Below, one piece after another: positions 1 through 4,947 of a stretch of DNA of 7,643 nt. How positions within the stretch are numbered: position 1 is the stretch's first letter; each line of letters opens with the position of its first letter. A model generated the notes under the pieces. It made no database searches. It worked only from the letters and a program-made list of their open reading frames with translations, and had not been told where the DNA came from. Position numbers and translations under genes: made by a program. This DNA comes from an archaeon (lineage in GTDB: Archaea > Thermoproteota > Nitrososphaeria > Nitrososphaerales > Nitrosopumilaceae): positions 1-7,643 of the forward strand of contig JAKAJY010000186.1 of NCBI GenBank assembly GCA_021824845.1. The letters run 5' to 3'.

Positions 1-390
1 ACTCCAGTCAAAAAGGGCGGAGTTATCCCAGACAAGCTGGCAACACTACTACAAAAACTAGACATCAAGACAGTTGAGGCGGGTGTACTACTGGATGCAG
101 CGCTGGAAGAGGGAATCCAATACAGCAGATCCGAGATGGTAATTGATGTAGATGCATACAGAGGACTGTTTGCACAAGCACACCAAGAAGCAGTATCACT
201 ATCAATCGAGGCAGCATATGTCACAAAGGACAACATCAAGCAAATCCTATCAAAGGCAGCCCATGGCTCACGCTCTGTTGCAATAGAGGCCGGCTACCTA
301 ACAGAAGACACTAAAGAAGCAGTATTGCAAAAGGCAAACGCCCAAGCACAGTCTGTTGCCTCAAAGGCAAAAGGCTACACACCGGCGTAA
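1..390 (+). CDS. rpl10: Ribosomal protein L10 / P0, C-terminal part
   Basis: This is the last 129 residues of the large-subunit stalk base protein P0 (archaeal L10); the start lies before the window. P0 binds 23S rRNA with L11 and carries L12 dimers on C-terminal helices. The segment begins in the P0 core (TPVKKGGVIPDKLATLLQKL, then an IKTVEAG stretch) and continues into alanine-rich helices with two similar units, EAVSLSIEAAYVT and RSVAIEAGYLT, which match the L12-binding helical spine of archaeal P0. It ends in SKAKGYTPA. There is no acidic linker and no ALFG/SLFG tail of the kind found at the end of P0 in many archaea. The stop faces the stop of the neighbouring membrane gene with 4 bases between them. 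Identity is confident; the importance of the missing tail is inference. Confidence 0.92.
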   Translation, partial: TPVKKGGVIPDKLATLLQKLDIKTVEAGVLLDAALEEGIQYSRSEMVIDVDAYRGLFAQAHQEAVSLSIEAAYVTKDNIKQILSKAAHGSRSVAIEAGYLTEDTKEAVLQKANAQAQSVASKAKGYTPA

Positions 391-405
391 AAAATTATTT
401 TTCTC
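386..405. terminator. T-rich region between convergent P0 and TRIC genes
   Basis: The few bases around the two facing stop codons read TTATTTTT on the + strand and TTTTTT on the - strand. Archaeal transcription commonly ends at short T tracts, so this could terminate both genes. No hairpin is evident, and only the T tracts support the call. Confidence 0.45.
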
Positions 406-1024
406 GAGCCCTAGGCAGATTCCAATTGTATTTCATTGCGACTAAGCGCAATATTGTAGTAATTAGGATGCCAACAATGGATGCCACATACAGTGGAATC
501 TCTGCAACTAACAATCCATAGAAAATAATCACACCAACAAAGCTTGCGGTAACATATAGTTCCTTGACAAAAATGAACGGCACCTCATTTACAAAGACAT
601 CTCGCAGAATCCCACCACCAACTGCACTCAGGATTCCTGCAAACGCAATTGCCAGAAAATTTAGGCCAAAGATGTTGTATGCAAATGTAGCGCCAGTGAT
701 TGAGAACACCCCAAGGCCTATTGCATCAAATTTCAAAAACAAATTCCAGTGCTTTTGCAGATGTGGATACAAAAAGAACAATGCTACGCCTGACGCCACA
801 CTGATTCCTACGTATAATGGGTCAACAATGGAATTTGGCGGAAATCTTCCAATGACAATATCTCGTATGGTTCCTCCTGCCACGCCAGTTATGATAGATA
901 AAATCAAAATTCCGACAATGTCAGACTTGTGCTCTATTGCCTTGAATGCACCAGTGACTGCAAATGCCATTGTACCAAAAAGGTCAAAGACATAGATCAG
1001 AAACAGAAACGGTGTATCTGCCAC
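395..1024 (-). CDS. TRIC-type cation channel / UPF0126 membrane protein
   Basis: A 209-residue polytopic membrane protein of the UPF0126 family (Pfam 'glycine transporter' domain). Prokaryotic members include TRIC-like potassium-permeable channels. Two homologous halves are visible. The first starts near residue 14 (DLFGTMAFAVTGA) and carries GGTIRD at 50-55. The second starts at 100 (DAIGLGVFSITGA) and carries GGGILRD at 136-142. These glycine-rich kinks with R-D are the family hallmark. About seven hydrophobic segments fill the chain, and a short basic tail ends it. The start is GTG: an in-frame TAG lies eight codons upstream with no other start between, and a TATA-like box sits about 27 bases upstream, so the mRNA is probably leaderless. 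It lies directly downstream of the L12 gene but appears to have its own promoter. The family is clear; the substrate here is not. Confidence 0.87.
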   Translation of the reverse strand: MADTPFLFLIYVFDLFGTMAFAVTGAFKAIEHKSDIVGILILSIITGVAGGTIRDIVIGRFPPNSIVDPLYVGISVASGVALFFLYPHLQKHWNLFLKFDAIGLGVFSITGATFAYNIFGLNFLAIAFAGILSAVGGGILRDVFVNEVPFIFVKELYVTASFVGVIIFYGLLVAEIPLYVASIVGILITTILRLVAMKYNWNLPRAREK

Positions 1025-1048
1025 TATACCGTATGGCAGGTTGTGCTA

Positions 1049-1054
1049 GATAAA
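1049..1054 (-). promoter_or_regulatory. TATA-like box of the TRIC gene
   Basis: On the - strand this reads TTTATC inside an AT-rich stretch (TTTACATTTATC), centred 27 bases upstream of the GTG start at 1024. This is the spacing expected of an archaeal TATA box driving a leaderless transcript. There is no Shine-Dalgarno before the start. Confidence 0.5.
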
Positions 1055-1057
1055 TGT

Positions 1058-1070
1058 AAAAATGAAAATT
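1058..1070 (-). terminator. T-rich tract downstream of L12
   Basis: On the - strand, shortly after the L12 stop, the sequence reads AATTTTCATTTTT. Such T tracts act as terminators in archaea. It abuts the TATA-like box of the next gene, so L12 and the TRIC gene are likely separate units. Support is compositional only. Confidence 0.4.
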
Positions 1071-1081
1071 TTTGGAAGTGA

Positions 1082-1381
1082 TTAACCAAATAGTGAAGCG
1101 AGGCCTTCCATTGCTGCTTCTTCAGTTTTACCTGCTGGAGCTTCTTCTTTCTTTGCTTCGGCTGCTGGTGCTGCTCCGCCTGCTGCTGGAGCTGCTGCAA
1201 CTGCAACTGGAGCTGCTTTGATTGCCTCTTCAATATTTACATCAGCCAGTGCAGAAACTAGTGCCTTTACTTGAGCATCACTTACTTCTGCGCCTGCTGC
1301 TTTGATTACACTACTAATGTTAGATTCGTTAACTTCCTTCTTTAGTTTGTGCAAAATTAATGCAGCGTAAACATATTCCAT
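1082..1381 (-). CDS. rpl12: Ribosomal protein L12 / P1 (stalk protein)
   Basis: A 99-residue archaeal L12 (P1 family), the flexible stalk protein that binds P0 as dimers and recruits translation factors to the ribosome. The N-terminal dimerisation domain (about 1-58) begins [12 protein letters not shown] and includes [11 protein letters not shown] and [16 protein letters not shown] hinge rich in Ala, Pro, Lys and Glu (about 59-86) follows. The conserved factor-binding tail, [13 protein letters not shown], ends the protein. Length and architecture are normal for the family. The ATG start is supported by a TATA-like box 26-32 bases upstream and the absence of a Shine-Dalgarno, which suggests a leaderless mRNA. 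In most archaea this gene follows the P0 gene in one operon; here it is inverted relative to P0 and separated from it by the TRIC gene. Confidence 0.95.
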   Translation of the reverse strand: MEYVYAALILHKLKKEVNESNISSVIKAAGAEVSDAQVKALVSALADVNIEEAIKAAPVAVAAAPAAGGAAPAAEAKKEEAPAGKTEEAAMEGLASLFG

Positions 1382-1406
1382 TGTATCGTGACTTTTTTTG
1401 GGGATA

Positions 1407-1413
1407 ATATAAA
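1407..1413 (-). promoter_or_regulatory. TATA box of L12
   Basis: On the - strand this reads TTTATAT, located 26-32 bases upstream of the L12 ATG within the 39-base gap after the 170-residue gene. Position and sequence fit an archaeal TATA box giving a leaderless or near-leaderless mRNA. It suggests L12 is transcribed independently of the gene upstream. Confidence 0.6.
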
Positions 1414-1420
1414 ACTACGT

Positions 1421-1933
1421 CTAGTTTAGGATTTTGAGGCTTCTGCATACAGAGTAAAGATTCTGCTTTAGGTTCTTGTCATACAGTGTATCCATTCGTT
1501 GCTTTACCAGTCGCTTTGCAGAATCGCGTTCTGGACCATCTGGCAATGACAGAACATTGTTTAGAAGCTCCGGCAGGGATTCGCGAATCCAACCATCCAA
1601 GACGCCATGTGCCTTCTCAGAGATTTGGATGACCTTGTTTTCGTTTAGGTCCAGTGTATCATTGAAGGTGTCGTGTTCTGTTCGATACACAAATCCCAGA
1701 ATACAGTTTTCCGGTGTCGGGTTTTTTAGAATTTCTTCGGATCGAGGCCCTGCCTTTCCCTGAGATACTTTGTTTTTGAGTCCGGCGGGATTTACTATCA
1801 GTCCGCTGACACCAATTTTGGTACCATCAATTCCGGTTGCCACTCCAAAGATGATGTTTTGGTATTGTCCATCAGGCTTTGATGCAAAGACATAGCTGCC
1901 CTCGACCAATTCTTTCTTTTTTTTGCCGAACAC
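1421..1933 (-). CDS. Hypothetical protein, 170 residues
   Basis: I do not recognise this family. It begins with a lysine run (MFGKKKKELVEGSY). A globular half follows, with likely beta strands (YVFASKPDG, IIFGVATGIDG, KIGVSGLIVNP at about 14-49), then NCILGFVYRTEHDTF and an acidic/polar stretch. The C-terminal third is helical (GWIRESLPELLNNVLSLPDG, then a basic SAKRLVKQRMDTLYDKNLKQ). There is no signal peptide or membrane segment, so it is probably cytosolic. The start is GTG, chosen because a TATA-like box lies 23-29 bases upstream and the lysine-rich start looks like a natural N-terminus. Base composition resembles the host genes. Before the mobile element inserted, this gene and alaS shared a 79-base divergent spacer. 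The alternating well-formed segments and promoter support a real gene; its function is unknown. Confidence 0.75.
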   Translation of the reverse strand: MFGKKKKELVEGSYVFASKPDGQYQNIIFGVATGIDGTKIGVSGLIVNPAGLKNKVSQGKAGPRSEEILKNPTPENCILGFVYRTEHDTFNDTLDLNENKVIQISEKAHGVLDGWIRESLPELLNNVLSLPDGPERDSAKRLVKQRMDTLYDKNLKQNLYSVCRSLKILN

Positions 1934-1955
1934 AAGAAAATTTCAAAGACTTGCG

Positions 1956-1962
1956 TATTTAA
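1956..1962 (-). promoter_or_regulatory. TATA-like box of the 170-residue gene
   Basis: On the - strand this reads TTAAATA, 23-29 bases upstream of the GTG start at 1933, consistent with a leaderless archaeal promoter. It lies only 6 bases from the target-site duplication of the mobile element, so the insertion left the core promoter intact. Confidence 0.5.
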
Positions 1963-1968
1963 TTTATC

Positions 1969-1976
1969 CTAAACGG
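1969..1976 (+). repeat. Target-site duplication, left copy
   Basis: CTAAACGG, identical and in direct orientation to 4948-4955. It abuts the outer end of the left terminal inverted repeat exactly. Eight bases is the duplication length typical of IS6-family transposition. The match stops on both sides of the 8 bases. Confidence 0.88.
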
Positions 1977-2046
1977 ACTTCTGTTAAGAATCTGGATGTT
2001 GAACCTTGAATTTTCTTCGTGTTAAGTTTCGGAGGGTGAAAGTTAA
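1977..2046 (+). repeat. Terminal inverted repeat, left
   Basis: Aligned without gaps to the reverse complement of 4878-4947, 53 of 70 positions match. The outer 13 (ACTTCTGTTAAGA) are perfect, the middle third is diverged, and the inner 28 match at 25. The inner block contains GTGTTAA, TTTC and GAGGGTGAA and runs up to the start codon of the first cargo gene. Conservation at both ends with a looser middle suggests two separate functional parts, perhaps transposase binding and a leader for the edge gene. Confidence 0.88.
2031..2039 (+). promoter_or_regulatory. Shine-Dalgarno-like site of the 152-residue gene
   Basis: GGAGGGTGA lies 6 bases before the ATG at 2046 and resembles the archaeal consensus GGAGGTGA with one extra G. 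It is inside the terminal inverted repeat and has a counterpart, AGAGGGTGA, at the other end. The host genes in this window have no such site, so the element uses a different initiation style. Confidence 0.6.
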
Positions 2047-2504
2047 TGAACTCAGTAATACTTTTCCATTTATTGATAACTGAAATCACTGCTGTTATTG
2101 GTGCTATTACTGGTTCAGCTAGTCTTGGGATTGTAATTTACAAGACATTACAAGATAAACCGAATCTCGATTTTGAAGTGAAACAAACCTACTATGTCAG
2201 AGAGCCAGAACCACATAATTTTACTAATTTTCACATTACAGTAAGAATACACAATAAAGGTGGGAAAAATACCACCGTTTACGAATCTATTTTATCATTT
2301 AAACTTGGAGATAAAACACATAATTTAGTTAGTAGTAATTTGGCAACTTCTGTTCCACCAGATAGTAGTGATACTCAGCATTTCATGTTTGGGCTAAATA
2401 AAAGAGAGGGGATACCTACTGAGAATATCAAAAATGCCAACATAACAATAAAAACAACACACGAACAAAAAATAATCTCTATAGACAATATCAATAGTCT
2501 TTAG
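2046..2504 (+). CDS. Membrane-anchored hypothetical protein, 152 residues (cargo)
   Basis: I cannot assign a family. An N-terminal hydrophobic segment (about 5-32, with TAVIGAITGSASLGIVIY) should anchor it in the membrane. A short polar link (KTLQDKPNLDFEV) leads to a domain of alternating strands: FHITVRIHNKGG at about 60-71, TTVYESILSFKLGD, and NANITIKTTHEQKIISID near the end. The N-K-G turn between strands and the overall pattern suggest an Ig-like beta sandwich; this is inference from pattern only. The ATG has a strong Shine-Dalgarno-like site 6 bases upstream inside the left terminal repeat. It ends tail to tail with the transposase gene: the two stop codons share bases 2501-2504. The sequence is much more AT-rich than host genes. 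The side of the membrane and the function are unknown. Confidence 0.75.
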   Translation: MNSVILFHLLITEITAVIGAITGSASLGIVIYKTLQDKPNLDFEVKQTYYVREPEPHNFTNFHITVRIHNKGGKNTTVYESILSFKLGDKTHNLVSSNLATSVPPDSSDTQHFMFGLNKREGIPTENIKNANITIKTTHEQKIISIDNINSL

Positions 2505-3703
2505 TTCTTACACGATGCAAGTTTAATCAAACTTTCAATCTTGTTTTCTCCTAGTTGCAATTTGATTCCTGCTTCTTCTGCTGGGGTTTTCCCAATAGAA
2601 TCATGTTGTCTTACAAAGTTGTAATGAACTCGATAGGCATCAATTAGTTTCTGTGATGATTCCCTGTGATTCATTCCGTGCATTACTCGTTCCCTATCTC
2701 TGAAAATCCCATTTAGGCGTTCTACCTTTTGGTTCAAACCGTTATGTCTGACACTGACGGATCTTACGTTTCTTGTTTTTGGGTTTGTATTGGTATAGTA
2801 TTCCTTTTTGAAAGCCTTGTCGTAGGCTGGCAAGCCATCATGAACTATTGCTATTGGTCTTTGAGTCTTTGATTTTGCCTCTTGGAATACTGCTACAGCA
2901 TCTTCGATTTCTCTTCTCTGAGATACCTTTGATGTAATCCAAAATCTAGTGGTGTTGTCCATCATATTCCATAGCCACTGATAATGGCCTTTTTCGATCT
3001 TCTCTTTTCGTACATGGATAGCCATTTCGTCAACATGATACACACCTGAAAGTTCTGGCTTGAATTGGTCTACAAATGGTGCTACGACCTCACCAAATTT
3101 GTGAATCCAGCCTAGAATAGCAACATGACTAACACTAATTCCATAGAATAGTTTGATGTGTTCCTTTACTTTTCTGAGTGAGATTCCTTTGAAATACAAA
3201 TCCAAAGCAACAGTAATCACCCTTGAATTGACCTTGTTGTTGACAAAGCCCAGATTATCAGACCATTCTTTACTGCATGATTTGCACTTGAATCGTTGAA
3301 TTGTTCCAGACTTGTTTTTTCTTATTCCGTCTTTGATTACGTTCATTGAACCACATCTGCAAATCAACTCATTGCTTGGATTCTCAATCTCTTTTAGATC
3401 AGAGTTTGTTACTATGACATTACGCAGTTGTTTTGATATGATTACTGCTTGAATGTGTTTGCATTCTACTAATCTGAAAGTGTGATCAGGACAAGAACAA
3501 ATCCATTTTTCAGTCTTGTATGGTAATGACACATCATACCAAGTTTCAGAAGTTTGTGATTTTACCTTGTAAGATGTCTTGCTTACTCGTTTGATTTGGT
3601 TATTGAGTCCAACTATTGAGAGTGCTTTTACTTGTCTTTGTGTTGTTTGCTGTTGGTTAATGACCATATTCCAATATCTACCATTAGATATACACATAGG
3701 CAT
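2501..3703 (-). CDS. DDE transposase, IS6/IS240-like, with SWIM zinc finger
   Basis: A 400-residue transposase expected to cut and join the element's ends through an RNase-H-fold DDE site. Domains in order: a SWIM-type zinc finger, C69-x-C71...C81-x-H83; a zinc ribbon, C115-x-C117 with C140-x2-C143; a helix-turn-helix region with SLRKVKEHIKLFYGISVSHV (175-194); and a catalytic core with D225 (VYHVDE), D289 (IVHDG) and E328 (NQKVERLNG). The tail includes HYNFVRQHDS and KTPAEEAGI, common in archaeal transposases of this group. All three acidic residues are present and there is no frameshift, so it looks intact. The ATG at 3703 is the longest choice; ATGs at 3697 and 3667 (residues 3 and 13) are possible, and an operator-like repeat overlaps these first codons. 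Other DDE families with 8-bp duplications, such as IS1595, are less likely from the core motifs. Confidence 0.9.
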   Translation of the reverse strand: MPMCISNGRYWNMVINQQQTTQRQVKALSIVGLNNQIKRVSKTSYKVKSQTSETWYDVSLPYKTEKWICSCPDHTFRLVECKHIQAVIISKQLRNVIVTNSDLKEIENPSNELICRCGSMNVIKDGIRKNKSGTIQRFKCKSCSKEWSDNLGFVNNKVNSRVITVALDLYFKGISLRKVKEHIKLFYGISVSHVAILGWIHKFGEVVAPFVDQFKPELSGVYHVDEMAIHVRKEKIEKGHYQWLWNMMDNTTRFWITSKVSQRREIEDAVAVFQEAKSKTQRPIAIVHDGLPAYDKAFKKEYYTNTNPKTRNVRSVSVRHNGLNQKVERLNGIFRDRERVMHGMNHRESSQKLIDAYRVHYNFVRQHDSIGKTPAEEAGIKLQLGENKIESLIKLASCKN

Positions 3704-3735
3704 TATTAAATATTACTTATTGGTATCTAATGGTA
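3679..3735. promoter_or_regulatory. Divergent promoter and operator-like repeats between transposase and RHH genes
   Basis: A perfect 12-base inverted repeat, TACCATTAGATA at 3679-3690 and its complement TATCTAATGGTA at 3724-3735, spans the divergent starts. The right arm overlaps two direct TGGTAT copies at 3721-3726 and 3731-3736, exactly 10 bases apart, which is one helical turn. The left arm lies within a 6-4-6 palindrome (TATCTA CCAT TAGATA, 3675-3690). Ribbon-helix-helix proteins typically bind such helically phased short repeats, and one is encoded next to it. Binding is inference. Confidence 0.55.
3705..3713 (+). promoter_or_regulatory. TATA-like box of the RHH gene
   Basis: TTAAATATT, 24-32 bases upstream of the ATG at 3737, with spacing suitable for a leaderless archaeal transcript. 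The TGGTAT repeats lie between it and the start codon, so a bound repressor would cover the transcription start. Confidence 0.45.
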
Positions 3736-3736
3736 T

Positions 3737-3874
3737 ATGGCAATGAAAAAGATCATGGTGTCAGTACCAGATGAAATGGAAAAGGCATTAGAGAAAGAAC
3801 GTAAAGAAAGATTGTTAGAAACTGTACCAGAAACAATCAGAGTAATTTTAAGTGAATATCTAAGGAAAAACTAG
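3737..3874 (+). CDS. Small ribbon-helix-helix DNA-binding protein, 45 residues
   Basis: This short gene reads MAMKKIMVSVPDEMEKALEK and ends ETIRVILSEYLRKN. It fits the CopG/Arc ribbon-helix-helix fold: a short strand with alternating residues (KKIMVSVP, about 4-11), helix A (DEMEKALEKERKER), a turn, then helix B (ETIRVILSEYL). The usual glycine turn and the RS before helix B are replaced by LLETVPET. Such proteins dimerise and bind DNA through the paired strands, usually as repressors of their own or a neighbouring promoter. It is divergent from the transposase, with 33 bases between starts and repeated operator-like sequence in that gap, so control of transposition is a reasonable guess. ATG at 3737 or 3743 could start it. 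Its last 15 bases overlap the end of the convergent 267-residue gene. It could instead be the DNA-binding half of an antitoxin, but no toxin is visible. Confidence 0.75.
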   Translation: MAMKKIMVSVPDEMEKALEKERKERLLETVPETIRVILSEYLRKN

Positions 3875-4663
3875 TCTATCTTTTTTTAAATCGAAGTATA
3901 CCCTTAAGAGAATATCCGCACATACAAGAATTGGGATTGCACCTACTGTGATCCATGTCAATCCTTCTATCCGCTTATTAGAAACATTTTGTGATTTAGT
4001 AGATTCTTTTAATTCGTTGATCTGATCGAGTGTTGCACGGTTTGTATCTGCTTGTAGTTTTGCTAAAGGTGGGCTGATTGTAAATACTGGATCATCAAAT
4101 GGAAGTGTACCACTACCACCATTTTTATCGATAGTTATGAAATACAACCGTAGATTTCCTTCTAGAGGAAATATAATATTTCCAGATCTTGTAAACAGAT
4201 TAGGATTATCATCATCTCTCAAAAGTTTTATGGTGTCTCCGAATAATCGTGAACGAGTTTCAACGAATGAATCCACATTAGAAATGGCAACCCCTGTGTA
4301 ATCTTCCCCTCTAATCCCAAAAATCAATACAACATCTCTAATCAGGTCTGGATTTGACACATGTAGATCTACCTTGTACTCAATTCGATTATCTACCGCA
4401 AACACATCATCTGTTGTAAATTTGAAAGCATAAGATGTGAATATAGGCTCATTTCCTACCACTGCTGAAAAAGAAGCACTATTACCTGAAACGGTCTTTA
4501 TTTCAGGTACATTTGTGAATTCGTTCTTCTCAATAATTCTATCTTCTTCAGACTGTGCCTCATTCAGTTTTGTAAAACCCACATATGTTGGAATGATACC
4601 TATTATGGCCAATATCATTGCCACTAAAATAAAAGCGAGTTTCTTTGAAATTTCTAATTTCAA
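3860..4663 (-). CDS. Two-helix membrane protein with large external domain, 267 residues (cargo)
   Basis: Not recognised. A membrane segment at about 9-30 (LAFILVAMILAIIGIIPTYV) and a second at about 235-257 (GLTWITVGAIPILVCADILL) bracket some 200 soluble residues, so the middle is probably outside the cell with both ends inside. The middle has strand-like stretches (SASFSAVVG, IEYKVDLHVSN, VVLIFGIRGED, NLRLYFITID) typical of a beta-sandwich domain. A polar helix follows (LAKLQADTNRATLDQINELK, 200-219), which may form a coiled coil, before the second membrane segment. The inferred start is TTG at 4663, which overlaps the TGA of the upstream 66-residue gene in the sequence TTGA. This 4-base overlap suggests coupled translation. 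The next in-frame ATG (residue 16) would cut the first membrane helix. Role unknown. Confidence 0.78.
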   Translation of the reverse strand: MKLEISKKLAFILVAMILAIIGIIPTYVGFTKLNEAQSEEDRIIEKNEFTNVPEIKTVSGNSASFSAVVGNEPIFTSYAFKFTTDDVFAVDNRIEYKVDLHVSNPDLIRDVVLIFGIRGEDYTGVAISNVDSFVETRSRLFGDTIKLLRDDDNPNLFTRSGNIIFPLEGNLRLYFITIDKNGGSGTLPFDDPVFTISPPLAKLQADTNRATLDQINELKESTKSQNVSNKRIEGLTWITVGAIPILVCADILLRVYFDLKKDRLVFP

Positions 4664-4860
4664 TCATTTTTGTTTGAAATTAGAAGTATTAAAGAAATCA
4701 TTCCTAACATACCAACCAAATAACCGATTATTATAAAATCAAAATTGTTGAATCCCATCAAGGCATTATTTTTTACAAAAAACCCTATCATCAATGAAAA
4801 AATAGAGAATCCTGCTATCAACACAAACAATGTTAGAAATACTGAGTTTTTCTTGTTCAT
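4660..4860 (-). CDS. Small two-helix membrane protein, 66 residues (cargo)
   Basis: A short, very hydrophobic protein with two membrane segments, about 7-28 (VFLTLFVLIAGFSIFSLMIG) and about 40-62 (FDFIIIGYLVGMLGMISLIL), joined by a short NNALMGFNN loop. Both termini are polar and lysine- or asparagine-rich, suggesting both face the cytoplasm. It is first in a two-gene unit with the 267-residue membrane protein, whose start overlaps its stop by 4 bases, so the two may act together. The ATG at 4860 directly follows an in-frame TAA, so no longer form exists in this frame. The Shine-Dalgarno-like site in the right terminal repeat is 24 bases away, too far for this ATG but right for an out-of-frame ATG at 4876. 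An N-terminal frameshift is therefore possible. No family recognised. Confidence 0.65.
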   Translation of the reverse strand: MNKKNSVFLTLFVLIAGFSIFSLMIGFFVKNNALMGFNNFDFIIIGYLVGMLGMISLILLISNKND

Positions 4861-4877
4861 TTAGAGAGAAAAGCATG

Positions 4878-4947
4878 TTAACCTTCACCCTCTGAAAGTT
4901 AACACCTAGAAGATCTTTACATCAACCTCCAAGATCTTAACAGAAGT
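4878..4947 (-). repeat. Terminal inverted repeat, right
   Basis: Read on the - strand it aligns ungapped to 1977-2046 with 53 of 70 identities. The outermost 13 bases are identical (ACTTCTGTTAAGA on the - strand, TCTTAACAGAAGT on the + strand, ending at 4947). Within it, AAGATCTT-type palindromes occur in the diverged middle. Confidence 0.88.
4885..4893 (-). promoter_or_regulatory. Shine-Dalgarno-like site in the right terminal repeat
   Basis: On the - strand this reads AGAGGGTGA, the mirror counterpart of GGAGGGTGA at 2031-2039. It is 8 bases before an ATG at 4876, which opens only a 36-codon frame, and 24 bases before the ATG of the 66-residue gene. Whether it is used is unclear. Confidence 0.4.

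Larger units (their letters stand above)
1977..4947. mobile_element. IS6/IS240-like transposon with passenger genes, 2971 bp
   Basis: A complete-looking transposable element, defined by 70-bp imperfect terminal inverted repeats (1977-2046 and 4878-4947) immediately flanked by an 8-bp direct repeat. It encodes a DDE transposase, a divergent ribbon-helix-helix regulator and three membrane proteins, packed with overlapping ends. The outer sequence, ACTTCTGTTAAGA, resembles the CTGTTGCAAA core known from IS6-family ends, and the 8-bp duplication also fits that family; the family call combines these with the transposase. An ordinary IS6 element is under about 1 kb with one gene, so this one is unusually long. 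A hand count of 2281-2340 gives 13 G+C in 60, against 28 in 60 at 301-360 in P0, so the element is AT-rich relative to the host. The boundaries are seen directly; mobility today is inference. Confidence 0.87.

Noticed and set aside
564..995. 143-codon open frame on the + strand
   Set aside because: It is antisense to the TRIC gene, whose double-repeat motifs are convincing; the frame shows no domain or promoter.
1024..1233. Glutamine-rich open frame on the - strand
   Set aside because: It is a frame-shifted reading of the Ala/Pro-rich hinge of L12; GCTGCTGG-type repeats give artificial Q/L runs. L12 itself explains the region.
1476..1763. 95-codon open frame on the + strand
   Set aside because: Antisense to the 170-residue gene, Arg/Ser-rich as expected from a complementary frame, with no start signals.
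2501..3720. A smaller insertion sequence consisting only of the transposase, nested in older DNA
   Set aside because: I found no inverted repeats or direct duplications at the edges of the transposase gene. The only matching ends with a duplication are at 1977 and 4947.
4437..4736. 99-codon open frame on the + strand
   Set aside because: Antisense to the two cargo membrane genes, spanning both of their junctions, with no coherent domain.
4766..4876. 36-codon frame starting at ATG 4876 as a gene
   Set aside because: Despite good spacing from a Shine-Dalgarno-like site, the product has no recognisable fold and overlaps the better-supported 66-residue membrane protein.
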